Under the pieces are notes generated by a model, which searched no databases, was not told where the DNA came from, and saw only the letters and a list, made by a program, of their open reading frames with translations. Shown here one piece after another: positions 7,532 to 16,897 of a stretch of 64,000 nt of DNA. Each line of letters opens with the position of its first letter. Positions within the stretch are counted from its first letter, which is position 1. Both the position numbers and the translations under genes were made by a program. Origin of the DNA: Mobilicoccus sp032056465 (lineage in GTDB: Bacteria > Actinomycetota > Actinomycetes > Actinomycetales > Dermatophilaceae); the NCBI RefSeq assembly GCF_032056465.1, contig NZ_DAMBCL010000003.1. One strand, given 5' to 3'.

Positions 7532-8467
7532 TCAGTCCCGCAGGCCGTCGAAGAGCACCGTGGACAGGTAGCGCTCCCCGAAGCTCGGGATGATGACGAC
7601 GATCGTCTTGCCCTTGTTGGCGGGACGCTGCGCGACCTGCTGGGCCGCGGCGAGCGCGGCGCCGGAGGACAGGCCGACGAGCAGCCCGTCGAGCGTGGCG
7701 GCCCTGCGGGCGAAGTCGACGGAGGTGTCGATGTCGACGTCGATGATCTCGTCGTAGATGCCGGTGTCGAGGGTCTCGGGAACGAAGTTGGCACCGATGC
7801 CCTGGATCTTGTGCGGACCGGGCTTGCCGCCGTTGAGGATCGGGGACTCCTTGGGCTCGACGCCGATGAGTGCGACCTCGGGCTTGCGCTCCTTGAGGGT
7901 GCGGCCGATGCCGGTGATCGTGCCGCCCGTGCCGATCGCCGAGATGACGATGTCGACCGCGCCGTCGGTGTCCGCCCAGATCTCCTCGGCGGTGGTGGCG
8001 GCGTGGATGGCCGGGTTGGCCTCGTTGGCGAACTGGCGGGCGAGGATGCCACCGCGCTCGGCGACGATCTGCTCGGCCTTCTCCACCGCGCCGCGCATGC
8101 CCTCGGGCCCGGGGGTGAGGACGAGTTCGGCGCCGAAGGCCCGCAGGAGGGCCTTGCGCTCGGCGCTCATCGTCTCGGGCATGGCGAGGACGACGTCGTA
8201 CCCGCGGGCCGCACCGACCATCGCGAGGGCGATGCCGGTGTTTCCACTGGTGGCCTCGACGATCGTGCCGCCGGGCTGGAGCTCGCCCGACGCCTCGGCC
8301 GCGTCGACGATCGCGACGCCGATACGGTCCTTGACGGAGTTCGCCGGGTTGTAGAACTCGAGCTTGGCCGCCACGGTCGTGGAGGCGTCGACACCCTGCA
8401 GGGTCCGGTTGACGCGGACGAGCGGGGTCTTGCCGACGAGCTTGGTGACGTCGTCGTAGATGGGCAC
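7532..8467 (-). CDS. cysK: Cysteine synthase A (O-acetylserine sulfhydrylase)
   Basis: 311 residues, normal length. It forms cysteine from O-acetylserine and sulfide using PLP. The PLP lysine is in NSVKDR (K46), the substrate loop is EATSGNTGIALA, and the phosphate-binding loop is IGTGGTITGIG. The late GLSSGAALAAA segment fits CysK. The GTG start follows GGAAGG at 8-nt spacing. It is the first gene of the cysK-cysE operon. The sulfur regulator is not in the window. Confidence 0.97.
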   Translation of the reverse strand: MPIYDDVTKLVGKTPLVRVNRTLQGVDASTTVAAKLEFYNPANSVKDRIGVAIVDAAEASGELQPGGTIVEATSGNTGIALAMVGAARGYDVVLAMPETMSAERKALLRAFGAELVLTPGPEGMRGAVEKAEQIVAERGGILARQFANEANPAIHAATTAEEIWADTDGAVDIVISAIGTGGTITGIGRTLKERKPEVALIGVEPKESPILNGGKPGPHKIQGIGANFVPETLDTGIYDEIIDVDIDTSVDFARRAATLDGLLVGLSSGAALAAAQQVAQRPANKGKTIVVIIPSFGERYLSTVLFDGLRD

Positions 8468-8885
8468 GTGGACTGCCTTCCGTCGCGGATGTGTCGGTGT
8501 TCGTCAGTGATGTCGGTCGTCAGCGACTCGTTCGTCGGTGACGTCGGGACGAGTGCTCAGGTCGCCGCCCGCGCGGGCGACTCCTCCTCGTCAACGAGCC
8601 ACAGCTTATCGGTATTCCAATGGCGACTTATACATGTGGGGGCCGGACGACACCCTCCCGGACGGCCTCCCCGGCGATCCACGGTGCGACCAGGGCCGAT
8701 CCCCCGGGGCGTGAGTCCTGCCACACCATGGTTACCGGCCGGTCACTTAAGGGCCGACGAATGTGCACGTGAAGAGGGGCGCGGGCGTCCCTCCGCTCGC
8801 CGCCGTCGTCACGGCCTCGACGCGCCCCCCGAACGGGAGACCCCGGTCACCGCGAGATCGCCATACGACTCCGTATCCTTTGCGC
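8468..8885. other. Divergent promoter region, cysK / etfD-like gene
   Basis: No gene seen. A lower-GC patch at about 8605-8637 (contains TTATCGGTATTCC and CTTATACATG) stands out and probably holds the cysK promoter and any sulfur-responsive operator. On the plus strand a TATCCT hexamer sits 6 nt before the ATG at 8886. Confidence 0.5.
8874..8879 (+). promoter_or_regulatory. Leaderless -10 element of the EtfD-like gene
   Basis: TATCCT followed by exactly 6 nt and then ATG. There is no Shine-Dalgarno sequence. This spacing places the transcription start at the A of the start codon, as in leaderless actinobacterial mRNAs. Confidence 0.55.
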
Positions 8886-11800
8886 ATGTCAGCGCTGCAG
8901 ATCACGGCGATCGTCCTCTGTCTCATCGTGCCGACGATCGGATGGTGCCTGCTCTTCTGGCGGGTCTACCGGTTCACGGCCCTCTACCGCTCCGGAGCCC
9001 CGGACACCACGCGTACGGGCAACCCCGGCGCCCGCACCGCCACCCTGCTCAAGGAGTTCCTCGGCCACACGAGGATGAGCCGGCTCCCCGTGGTCGCGAT
9101 CGCGCACTGGTTCACCGCGATCGGGTTCCTCGTGCTCTTCAGCACGCTGGTCAACGCGTTCTTCCAGCTCGTCTGGCCCGACTTCCGGCTGCCGATCATC
9201 GGGCACTTCCCGCCGTTCGAGTGGCTCGTCGAGCTCCTCGCCTGGGGCTGCCTCATCGGCATCATCGTCCTGGTCTTCATCCGGCAGAAGAACCACCCAC
9301 GCAACGCCGCCGGTGACCACGGCCGCCGCAGCCGCTTCTTCGGATCCAACTGGTGGCAGGCCTACTTCGTCGAGGGCATCATCCTCGTCGTCTCCATCTG
9401 CATCCTGTCGCTGCGGACGCAGGAGGCCGCCCTCCTCAAGTTCACCGAGCCCGAGACCAACCTCGGGCTGCACTTCCCCCTCACCGCGTGGCTGAGCCCC
9501 ATCTGGGCCCCGCTCAGCCAGGAGTGGCTCGAGGAGTCCATCTACGTCGTCGCCGCGATCAAGATCCTCGTCTCGTTCACGTGGATGATCGTCGTCTCCC
9601 TCACCCCGACGATGGGTGTCGCCTGGCACCGGTTCCTCGCGTTCTTCAACATCTGGTTCAAGCGTCACGCCGACGGCCGCACGAGCCTCGGCGAGCTGCA
9701 GCCCATGCGTGTCAACGGTGAGGCCGTCACGGCCGAGAACCTCGAGGACATCATGGAGATGGACTCCGAGGACGAGGACGCGATGCCGAAGATGGGCGTC
9801 GGCCACGTGCAGGACTACACGTGGAAGCAGCTCCTCGACTTCTCCACCTGCACCGAGTGCGGCCGCTGCCAGAGCCAGTGCCCGGCGTGGAACACCGACA
9901 AGCCGCTGTCACCCAAGATGCTCGTGATGACGATGCGGGACCACTCCGCCGAGATGGCCCCGTGGCTGCAGGCGAGCGCGGAGGAGCGCGCCGGCACCCC
10001 CGAGCACGTCCGCAAGCTCGCCACCGTGCCCCTCGTCGGCGACACCGGCTACGACGTCGAACACCCCCTCACCGCCTACGACGCCCTCGGCCCGGACGCG
10101 ATCATCGACTCGGACGTCCTCTGGTCGTGCACGACGTGTGGGGCGTGCGTCGAGCAGTGCCCCGTCGACATCGAGCACGTCGACGCGATCGTCGACATGC
10201 GTCGTCACCAGGTGCTCATCGAGTCGGCGTTCCCGGCCGAGTTCGGTGGCCTGTTCAAGAACCTCGAGTCCAAGCAGAACCCGTGGGGCATGGCCCCCAA
10301 GATGCGCCTGGACTGGGCCAAGGGCCTCGAGTTCGACGTCCCGGTCGTGGGCGCCGACGTCGAGGACCTCTCCGGCGTCGACTACCTGTTCTGGGTGGGC
10401 TGCGCGGGCGCCTTCGAGGACCGTGCGAAGAAGACCACGCGTGCGGTCGCCGAGCTGCTCCACGAGGCCGACGTGAGCTTCGCCGTCCTCGGCGACGCGG
10501 AGGCCTGCACCGGTGACGCCGCCCGTCGCGCGGGCAACGAGATCCTCTACCAGATGCTCGCGGCGCAGAACGTCGAGATGCTGGGCGAGGTCGGCGCGAA
10601 GAAGATCGTCGTCACGTGCGCGCACTGCTTCAACACCCTGCGCAACGAGTACCCGCAGAACGGTGGGCAGTACGAGGTCGTCCACCACACGCAGCTGCTC
10701 AACCGCCTCGTGCGGGAGAAGCGCCTCGTGCCCGTGGCGCGGCCCGAAGAACACCCGGGTCTGTCCTCGGCCAAGAAGGTCGCCTCGACGGCATCGACGG
10801 TCACCTACCACGACCCCTGCTACCTCGGACGTCACAACAACGTCTACGCCCCGCCGCGTGAACTCATCGGTGCCCTCCCGGGCGTCGAGCTGCGGGAGAT
10901 GCCGCGTCACGGCATGAAGTCGTTCTGCTGCGGCGCCGGTGGTGCGCGGATGTGGGCCGAGGAGAACCTCGGCACCCGCGTCAACCTCAACCGCACCGCC
11001 GAGGCCGTCGAGACCGGTGCCGACCGCATCGCGATCGGCTGCCCGTTCTGCCGCGTCATGCTCACCGACGGGCTCACCGCGATGCAGTCCGAGGGCTCGG
11101 CCCGCGAAGAGGTCGAGGTCGTCGACGTCGCCCAGATGCTCCTCGCCGCGGTGCGCCGGGGCGAGCAGGCCACCGACGCCCCCGACCCGGAGGTCGACGT
11201 CGACTCCGCCGGGCAGACCGGCGCCGCGGGTGCCGACGCGCCTGCCGAGGTCGAGGCCGAGGCTCGCGACGAGGCCGCCGAGGGCGGTTCCGGCGAGTTC
11301 GAGACCGACGACGCGACGGCTCACGCCGCAGCCGAGGCACGTGCCGAGCAGGGTGCCGAGCAGGCACCGGCGCAGGGCGAGGCTCCGGCCAAGCCGGCGG
11401 GCGGCAAGATGTCCGCCGCCGACGCGCTCGCGATGATGCAGGCCCAGGGCGGGCAGGGCGATGACGCCGCCCCGGCGGCCGGGGCGGCACCCGCGACGCA
11501 GGCGGCACCTGCTCAGGAACAGAGCCCCGCCAAGCCCGCGGGCGGCAAGATGTCGGCGGCCGACGCGCTCGCGATGATGCAGGCTCAGGCGGCCGGACAG
11601 TCCGGCGAGTCTGCGGCCGAGCCGGCTCCGGCGACCCAGGGCGCTCCCGCCCAGGGTGCGCCCGCGCAGCCCGCCGCGCAGAAGCCGGCCGAGATGCCCA
11701 AGGGCAAGATGTCGGCGGCCGACGCGCTGGCCATGATGCAGGCCTCGGCTCCGGCCTCGGACGCGACCGAGGCGCCCGCCGCCGAAGCACCGGCGGCGGA

Positions 11801-12680
11801 CACGGCGCCGACGGCGCAGACCGGGTCGGCTCCGGCCGGCGCCCCTGAGGCGAAGGCCGCTCCGGCGACGATGCCCTCGGGCAAGATGTCCGCGGCCGAC
11901 GCCCTCGCGATGATGCAGGCACAGGCGGCCTCCGCTCCCGCGGCCGACGAGACCTCGGCCGCGGCCGAGTCCCCCGCGGCGCAGGCGCCGGAGGCGCAGG
12001 CGCCGGCGGCGGAGGCGCCGGCGGGGCAGGCCCCGGCTCCTGCGGAGGAGGCCCCTGCAGAGGCGGACACGGCACCCGCACCCGCACCCGCGGCCGAGAC
12101 GCCGAGTGCCCCCGCCTCGTCCGCACCGGCGTCCGCGGCTCCGGCGCGCAAGGTCGAGTTGCCCTCGGGTCGCATGTCGGCCTCCGACGCCCTCGCGATG
12201 CTGAGCGGCGCCGGGGCCGCATCGGCCGGCCAGTCGCAGACGGCCGACACGGACGAGGCTCCGGTGGCGCAGGCGCAGACCCCCGCGCCGGCACCCGCCG
12301 ACGAGCAGCCTCAGGCGGAGGCCACCCCGGCCGCGGCGGAGCCGTCGACGGTGTCGGAGTCCGCACCCGAGCCGGTTGCGCAGTCCCCCTCGGCGCCGAC
12401 GACGGAGGAGCCGAGCACGTCCGAGCCCGTGACGCCGGAGGCCGACCCGACTCGCGGTGAGTCGCAGGGGAACGAGTCGGAGGCCCCGGCCGCCGGCGAC
12501 ACCGCGGCCACGGTCACCACGCCGGACACCCCGGCGCCTGCCACGCCGACGCCGACGGAGGCCCCCGCTGCCGCAGCCGGCCCGCGACCCGGCTCGGGCG
12601 CCTGGCAGAAACTCGTGGACGCGGCGGACGGCAAGCCGATCGCCGCATCGGAGGCGCTGAAGATCCTCGGCGGTCAGTGA
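8886..12680 (+). CDS. EtfD-like membrane iron-sulfur reductase with repeated C-terminal motif
   Basis: 1264 residues. Residues 1-250 hold about five membrane helices of the NarI/HdrE cytochrome type. Two [4Fe-4S] motifs follow (C322/325/328/332 and C415/418/421/425), then two CCG cysteine domains (GCAGAFED, CAHCFNTL, YHDPCYLGRHNN, SFCCGAGGARMW). This is the layout of mycobacterial EtfD (Rv0338c), which passes electrons from electron-transfer flavoprotein to menaquinone in beta-oxidation. From residue about 770 the protein becomes Ala/Pro/Glu-rich linker carrying five copies of [K/R]MSA[A/S]DALAM[M/L] at 841, 888, 941, 1000 and 1096, and a diverged version (IAASEALKIL) at the very end. The related mycobacterial protein is several hundred residues shorter. 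The start is leaderless. The C-terminal function is unknown. Confidence 0.88.
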   Translation: MSALQITAIVLCLIVPTIGWCLLFWRVYRFTALYRSGAPDTTRTGNPGARTATLLKEFLGHTRMSRLPVVAIAHWFTAIGFLVLFSTLVNAFFQLVWPDFRLPIIGHFPPFEWLVELLAWGCLIGIIVLVFIRQKNHPRNAAGDHGRRSRFFGSNWWQAYFVEGIILVVSICILSLRTQEAALLKFTEPETNLGLHFPLTAWLSPIWAPLSQEWLEESIYVVAAIKILVSFTWMIVVSLTPTMGVAWHRFLAFFNIWFKRHADGRTSLGELQPMRVNGEAVTAENLEDIMEMDSEDEDAMPKMGVGHVQDYTWKQLLDFSTCTECGRCQSQCPAWNTDKPLSPKMLVMTMRDHSAEMAPWLQASAEERAGTPEHVRKLATVPLVGDTGYDVEHPLTAYDALGPDAIIDSDVLWSCTTCGACVEQCPVDIEHVDAIVDMRRHQVLIESAFPAEFGGLFKNLESKQNPWGMAPKMRLDWAKGLEFDVPVVGADVEDLSGVDYLFWVGCAGAFEDRAKKTTRAVAELLHEADVSFAVLGDAEACTGDAARRAGNEILYQMLAAQNVEMLGEVGAKKIVVTCAHCFNTLRNEYPQNGGQYEVVHHTQLLNRLVREKRLVPVARPEEHPGLSSAKKVASTASTVTYHDPCYLGRHNNVYAPPRELIGALPGVELREMPRHGMKSFCCGAGGARMWAEENLGTRVNLNRTAEAVETGADRIAIGCPFCRVMLTDGLTAMQSEGSAREEVEVVDVAQMLLAAVRRGEQATDAPDPEVDVDSAGQTGAAGADAPAEVEAEARDEAAEGGSGEFETDDATAHAAAEARAEQGAEQAPAQGEAPAKPAGGKMSAADALAMMQAQGGQGDDAAPAAGAAPATQAAPAQEQSPAKPAGGKMSAADALAMMQAQAAGQSGESAAEPAPATQGAPAQGAPAQPAAQKPAEMPKGKMSAADALAMMQASAPASDATEAPAAEAPAADTAPTAQTGSAPAGAPEAKAAPATMPSGKMSAADALAMMQAQAASAPAADETSAAAESPAAQAPEAQAPAAEAPAGQAPAPAEEAPAEADTAPAPAPAAETPSAPASSAPASAAPARKVELPSGRMSASDALAMLSGAGAASAGQSQTADTDEAPVAQAQTPAPAPADEQPQAEATPAAAEPSTVSESAPEPVAQSPSAPTTEEPSTSEPVTPEADPTRGESQGNESEAPAAGDTAATVTTPDTPAPATPTPTEAPAAAAGPRPGSGAWQKLVDAADGKPIAASEALKILGGQ
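11406..12206 (+). repeat. Five dispersed 36-bp coding repeats
   Basis: Near-identical 36-bp stretches at 11406, 11547, 11706, 11883 and 12171 encode the repeated [K/R]MSA[A/S]DALAM[M/L] motif of the EtfD-like protein. Spacing grows from 141 to 288 bp, and the linkers between copies are not conserved. Confidence 0.9.
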
Positions 12681-12703
12681 CCCTCGACGCGTGAGCACAC
12701 CGA

Positions 12704-12740
12704 CGACGCCGCCCCCGGGAACCTCCCGGGGGCGGCGTCG
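12704..12740 (+). terminator. Terminator of the EtfD-like gene
   Basis: Perfect 17-bp inverted repeat (12704-12720 with 12724-12740), 3-nt loop, followed by TT, 24 bp after the stop codon. Confidence 0.85.
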
Positions 12741-13186
12741 TTCGCCGTCGGAGAGCGCCCGCGAGTTCACGCCCGGACGCGGTCCGACGAATCGATCGGG
12801 AGGGAGCGAGGTTCGTCGGTGCGGGCGACCATGACCCTACGGCTGCGCGACGGAGGTCCCGGCGACGGGTTGACGGCCCGTCGTGGCCCATCACGATCTC
12901 GGCCGTCGTGCTCGGCGTGGAGGAAGGGCGAGGCCGAGGCCCGTGACGCCTTGGCCCCTCACACCCACTGGTGGCGGAGGCGGCGGCGTCCGACCGCGTG
13001 GCGAACCCCGCCCGCGGGGCCCGTGCGGAGGCCGGTCACGACCTCGCCAGGCGCACGAGCGAGGCACACCGAACGGGCCCGGCGCCCGGGGCGCGTCACC
13101 ACCGACACCGCCGGTGGATCCCACGGGAGGGAAGACCCCCGAGGACGGACATCCACCCGAAGAACAGCCGCGCGGAGGTGCAGGGT
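12741..13186. other. Intergenic region before the YnfA gene
   Basis: No gene that I can support. A 7-bp hairpin (CGACGGG 12863-12869 with CCCGTCG 12877-12883) is present. No recognised riboswitch core was found. A clear GGAGG site at 13174-13178 serves the next gene. Confidence 0.45.
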
Positions 13187-13528
13187 GTGGACATGGACAT
13201 CGTTCGTTCGATCCTGCTGTTCGTCCTCGCGGCCCTCACGGAGATCGGCGGGGCATGGCTGGTGTGGCAGGGGGTGCGGGAGCAGCGCGGTGGGCTGTAC
13301 GTCGGCGCGGGGCTGATCGCCCTGGGCCTGTACGGATTCGTGGCCACGTGGCAACCCGAGGCGCACTTCGGGCGGATCCTCGCCGCGTACGGCGGCGTGT
13401 TCGTCGCCGGTTCGCTGGCCTGGGGCATGGCCCTCGACGGTTTCCGACCCGACCGCTACGACGTCGCCGGCGCCGCGATCTGCCTCGTCGGGGTCGCCGT
13501 CATCATGTACGCCCCGCGCGCGGCGTGA
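13187..13528 (+). CDS. YnfA family small membrane protein (UPF0060)
   Basis: 113 residues with four membrane helices: RSILLFVLAALTEIGGAWLV, LYVGAGLIALGLYGFVATW, ILAAYGGVFVAGSLAWGMAL and YDVAGAAICLVGVAVIMY. The charged helix 1 (ALTEIGGAW) and AYGGVFV are hallmarks of YnfA, a relative of small multidrug resistance pumps; some members export cationic compounds. I chose the GTG at 13187 because GGAGG lies 8 nt upstream; the ATG two codons later is the alternative. The gene stands alone, so its substrate is unknown. Confidence 0.88.
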   Translation: MDMDIVRSILLFVLAALTEIGGAWLVWQGVREQRGGLYVGAGLIALGLYGFVATWQPEAHFGRILAAYGGVFVAGSLAWGMALDGFRPDRYDVAGAAICLVGVAVIMYAPRAA

Positions 13529-13562
13529 GCGGGGGGCGGTCGCACCTTCGCCCGGCGACGCC

Positions 13563-14690
13563 TCATCGCTGCGGACGGAAGCCGGGGATCTCGGCGCCCA
13601 GCCACCGGAGGGCGTCGGGCAGCCTGGCCTGCCACACGCTCCAGCGATGCCCGGAGTCCGGTTCCACGACCGTCGTGAGCGACGTCGGCGGACGCACGGC
13701 CTGCTCGAGGGCCTGGATCTGGGACCAGTACGGGCTCTGCCTGCCGGCCTGCACCCACAGCGCGACGGAGGGGGTGTGCTTCCGCACGGCGGCGACGAGG
13801 TCGTATCGTCCCGCGGCGGCCGAGCCGGCCGGGAGGACGGGCGGGCCGTCCGCGAAGTCCGGCCGGACGTATCCGCCCATGACGATCGCCGCACCGAAGG
13901 TCTCGGGGTGCAGGATCCCGGCGACGGCCGAGCAGTAGGCGCCGGCGGAGTAGCCGATCGTCGCCCACGCGGAGCGGTCCTCGATCGTGCGCAGACGGGC
14001 CTTCGCGAACCGGGGCACGTCCTCGGTCAGCCAGGTCTCCAGCTGCGGGGTGCCGGCCGGTCCGTCCATGCACTCCCCGTCACGCGACAGCGGCGAGTTG
14101 ATCTGCGGGACGACGACGATGGTCTCGGCGAGACGGTTCGCGGCGACCTGCTCGTCGATCGTCTGCCCGACGCGCATCGTCTTCGTCCACCCGCTCGGCG
14201 CGCCCGGGTACCCGTGGTAGGCGATGAGGACGGGGTATCGCCGCGTCGGTGACGTCGCGTAGGAGGCCGGCAGGGTCACCGACACCGGCAGGGTCAGATG
14301 ACTCGCGTCGCCCGTGACGGTGAACTCCTGCCTCCGCGTTCCCGGTGAGGGCAGCGGCGGCCGCTCGGTCGAGGCGTGGGCCGTGGTGGCGTCCTGGGAC
14401 CGGCCGGGCGCCGCAGCCGCGGCCGCCGCCGTGTCGCCCTCCGTGCTCACCTGCGCCTGGGCCTGCGCGCCCGCGAGGTCCTCCCACGAGACGTACCAGC
14501 CGTTGTCGCCGTTGAGCTGCAGGCCCACCCCGACGAGGAGCCCCACCGCGGTGAGGAGCACGAGCGCCGCCCGGGCGAGGACCCCGACGACCGGCGCCGT
14601 GAGTCGAGGCGTGAACGCCACCGTGACGACGAACAGTCCCCCGGTGACGATCCACGCCGTCACCAGCGTGGTCATGTCGGTCAACCCCAC
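13563..14690 (-). CDS. Membrane-anchored esterase (alpha/beta hydrolase, esterase D type)
   Basis: About 375 residues. Two or three hydrophobic helices occupy the first 80 residues (AWIVTGGLFVVTVAF, VVGVLARAALVLLTAVGLL). A Thr/Ala-rich linker follows, then an extracytoplasmic esterase domain similar to esterase D and mycolyltransferase-like enzymes. Visible motifs are LIAYHGYPG (oxyanion region), the nucleophile elbow IGYSAGAYCS and the C-terminal PDSGHRWSVW with the catalytic His. Probable acyl-ester hydrolase at the outer membrane face; substrate unknown. The GTG at 14690 has GGAG 5 nt upstream; an ATG at 14675 is the alternative. It converges with the YnfA gene. Confidence 0.75.
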   Translation of the reverse strand: MGLTDMTTLVTAWIVTGGLFVVTVAFTPRLTAPVVGVLARAALVLLTAVGLLVGVGLQLNGDNGWYVSWEDLAGAQAQAQVSTEGDTAAAAAAAPGRSQDATTAHASTERPPLPSPGTRRQEFTVTGDASHLTLPVSVTLPASYATSPTRRYPVLIAYHGYPGAPSGWTKTMRVGQTIDEQVAANRLAETIVVVPQINSPLSRDGECMDGPAGTPQLETWLTEDVPRFAKARLRTIEDRSAWATIGYSAGAYCSAVAGILHPETFGAAIVMGGYVRPDFADGPPVLPAGSAAAGRYDLVAAVRKHTPSVALWVQAGRQSPYWSQIQALEQAVRPPTSLTTVVEPDSGHRWSVWQARLPDALRWLGAEIPGFRPQR

Positions 14691-14893
14691 GACGTCTCCG
14701 ATCACCGCCGGCCCGTGCGGGCCGCCGGTCCCCCGACCGGCGCGCCAACGGTAGACCCGGCGACTGTGGCCGTGCTGAGGATCCGCTCCGACCCCGCCGC
14801 ACACGTCGCCCCCCGCAGCCGCCCCGGTGCGCATGTGCGTCTCACCCCCGGCGCCCCACGCGCTCCCCGACGCACGTGGGCCTCACCGGTCGA

Positions 14894-16897
14894 TCAGGTC
14901 TCCTCCCCGGCGAACTGGGCCGCCTGGAGCCGTGCATAGGCGCCGTCGGCGGCGACGAGCTCGTCATGGCTGCCCTGCTCGACGATGCGGCCGTTCTCCA
15001 TGACGAGGATGAGGTCGGCGTCGCGGATCGTGGAGAGCCGGTGGGCGATGACGAAGCTGGTGCGATCACTGCGCAGGGCGGCCATGGCCTGTTGGAGGAG
15101 CAGTTCGGTGCGGGTGTCGACGCTCGAGGTGGCCTCGTCGAGGATGAGGAGGCTCGGCTGTGCGAGGAATGCCCGCGCGATCGTGATGAGCTGCCGCTCC
15201 CCGGCGCTGATACTGCTGCCGTCGTCGTCGAGCACGGTGTCGTACCCGTCGGGGAGGTGTTGGACGAACCGGTCGACGTACGTGGCCTCGGCGGCGGCGC
15301 GGATCTCGTCGTCGGTGGCACCGGGCCGGCCGTAGGCGATGTTGTCGCGGATCGTGCCCTTGAACAGCCACGTGTCCTGGAGCACCATGCCGATCTGGCT
15401 GCGGAGCTGCTCCCGGGACATGTCGGTGATGTCGACACCGTCGAGGGTGATGCGGCCTCCGTCGAGTTCGTAGAACCGCATGACGAGGTTGACGAGTGTC
15501 GTCTTGCCCGCGCCGGTGGGTCCGACGATGGCGACGGTCTGGCCCGGTTCGGCGATGAGGTCGAGGTGCTCGATGAGCGGGCGCTCCGGGTCGTAGGAGA
15601 ACGAGACGTCATCGAACGCGATGCGCCCCCGTGCCCGCTGCGGGAGGTCGGGGTGCTCCCGGTCGAGCTCCTGTTCCGGTGCGTCGAGCAGTTCGAAGAC
15701 GCGCTCGGCCGAGGCGACGCCCGACTGCAGGAGGTTCGCCATCGAGGCGACCTGCGCGAGTGGCTGGGTGAACTGCCGCGAGTACTGGATGAACGCCTGC
15801 ACGTCGCCGAGGCTCATCTGACCGGAGGCGACCTTGAGTCCGCCCACGACGGCGACGAACACGTACGTGAGGTTTCCGACGAACATCATCACCGGCATCA
15901 TGAGACCGGAGACGAACTGGGCCCCGAACGTCGCCTCGAACAGCTCGTCGTTGGTCCGCATCGCCTGGGCGACGGCCTCCTTGCGGCGACCGAAGACGGT
16001 GACGAGCTCGTGGCCGGTGAAGGCCTCCTCGATCTGCCCGTTGAACACACCCGTGCGGTTCCACTGGCGCACGAACAGCTTCTGGCTGCGCTTGCCGATG
16101 ACCGCGGTGGCGACCGCCGACATCGGGATCGCGACGAGGGCGATGAGCGTGAGCGTCGGGCTGATCCACAGCATGATCGCGAGGATGCCGACGACCGTGA
16201 CGAGCGAGTTGAGCAGCTGCCCGAAGGTCTGCTGCAGACTCTGCCCGAGGTTGTCGATGTCGTTGGTGACGCGGCTGAGGAGTTCGCCGCGGGGTTGGGC
16301 GTCGACGTGGCGCAGCGGCAGACGGTGGAGCTTGTCCTCGACGTCGCTGCGCAGGCGCCGCATCGTCACCATCGAGACCTCGTTGACGATCCGCCCCGAG
16401 CCCCACATGAGCAGCGAGGACACGAGGTACAACGCGAGGACGACGAGCAGCACCCGGCCGATCTCGTCGAACTGCACCCCGCGCCCCGGCACGACGTCCA
16501 TCGCGGCGAGCATCTGGGCCAGGTTGGTCTCGCCCCTGGCCTGCAGCCCGGCGACGACCTGCTCCTTGGTCGTGCCGGCCGGGAGATTGGCGCCGATGAC
16601 CCCGGCGAACAGCAGGTCGGTGGCGCGGCCGAGGACCTTGGGGCCGAGCACGGACAGGGAGACGCTGAGGACCGTGAGGGCCACCGCGGCGATCACCTGC
16701 AGGCGCACGGGTGCGAGCCGGCCGAGCAGGCGACGCCCGGAACCGAAGAAGTCCAACGACTTCTCTGCCGGCATCCCCATGCCGCCGTGCCCATGACCAC
16801 CACCACCCCGGCGTCGTGCGGCCTTGGCGACCTCGGCGGTCTCGCGTTGCTCGTCGCGGGGGTCGTCGGCGACGCCCGTCCGTGTGGAGGCGCTCAT
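14894..16897 (-). CDS. ABC exporter subunit B (catalytic-site half), permease-ATPase
   Basis: 667 residues with a Gly/His-rich N-terminus, six membrane helices (about 60-390) and an ATPase domain. Walker A GPTGAGKTT is near residue 457 and Walker B LLILDEATSSVD near 585, with the catalytic Glu present, and the switch His in IAHRLST is intact. The signature is SAGERQ rather than SGGQ. This is the pattern of the catalytic half of heterodimeric exporters such as TM287/288 and BmrCD. It overlaps its partner by 4 bp (ATGA at 16894-16897). Likely exports drugs, lipids or peptides; no substrate gene is nearby. Confidence 0.92.
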   Translation of the reverse strand: MSASTRTGVADDPRDEQRETAEVAKAARRRGGGGHGHGGMGMPAEKSLDFFGSGRRLLGRLAPVRLQVIAAVALTVLSVSLSVLGPKVLGRATDLLFAGVIGANLPAGTTKEQVVAGLQARGETNLAQMLAAMDVVPGRGVQFDEIGRVLLVVLALYLVSSLLMWGSGRIVNEVSMVTMRRLRSDVEDKLHRLPLRHVDAQPRGELLSRVTNDIDNLGQSLQQTFGQLLNSLVTVVGILAIMLWISPTLTLIALVAIPMSAVATAVIGKRSQKLFVRQWNRTGVFNGQIEEAFTGHELVTVFGRRKEAVAQAMRTNDELFEATFGAQFVSGLMMPVMMFVGNLTYVFVAVVGGLKVASGQMSLGDVQAFIQYSRQFTQPLAQVASMANLLQSGVASAERVFELLDAPEQELDREHPDLPQRARGRIAFDDVSFSYDPERPLIEHLDLIAEPGQTVAIVGPTGAGKTTLVNLVMRFYELDGGRITLDGVDITDMSREQLRSQIGMVLQDTWLFKGTIRDNIAYGRPGATDDEIRAAAEATYVDRFVQHLPDGYDTVLDDDGSSISAGERQLITIARAFLAQPSLLILDEATSSVDTRTELLLQQAMAALRSDRTSFVIAHRLSTIRDADLILVMENGRIVEQGSHDELVAADGAYARLQAAQFAGEET

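Noticed and set aside
9909..12770. Long open frame (953 codons) on the minus strand opposite the EtfD-like gene
   Set aside because: It mirrors the high-GC codon pattern of the real gene, is Arg/Gly-rich with no domain, and has no ribosome binding site. The plus frame has clear Fe-S and cysteine motifs.
12863..12883. Possible riboswitch upstream of the YnfA gene
   Set aside because: A single 7-bp hairpin with no recognised conserved core; over 300 bp from the gene.
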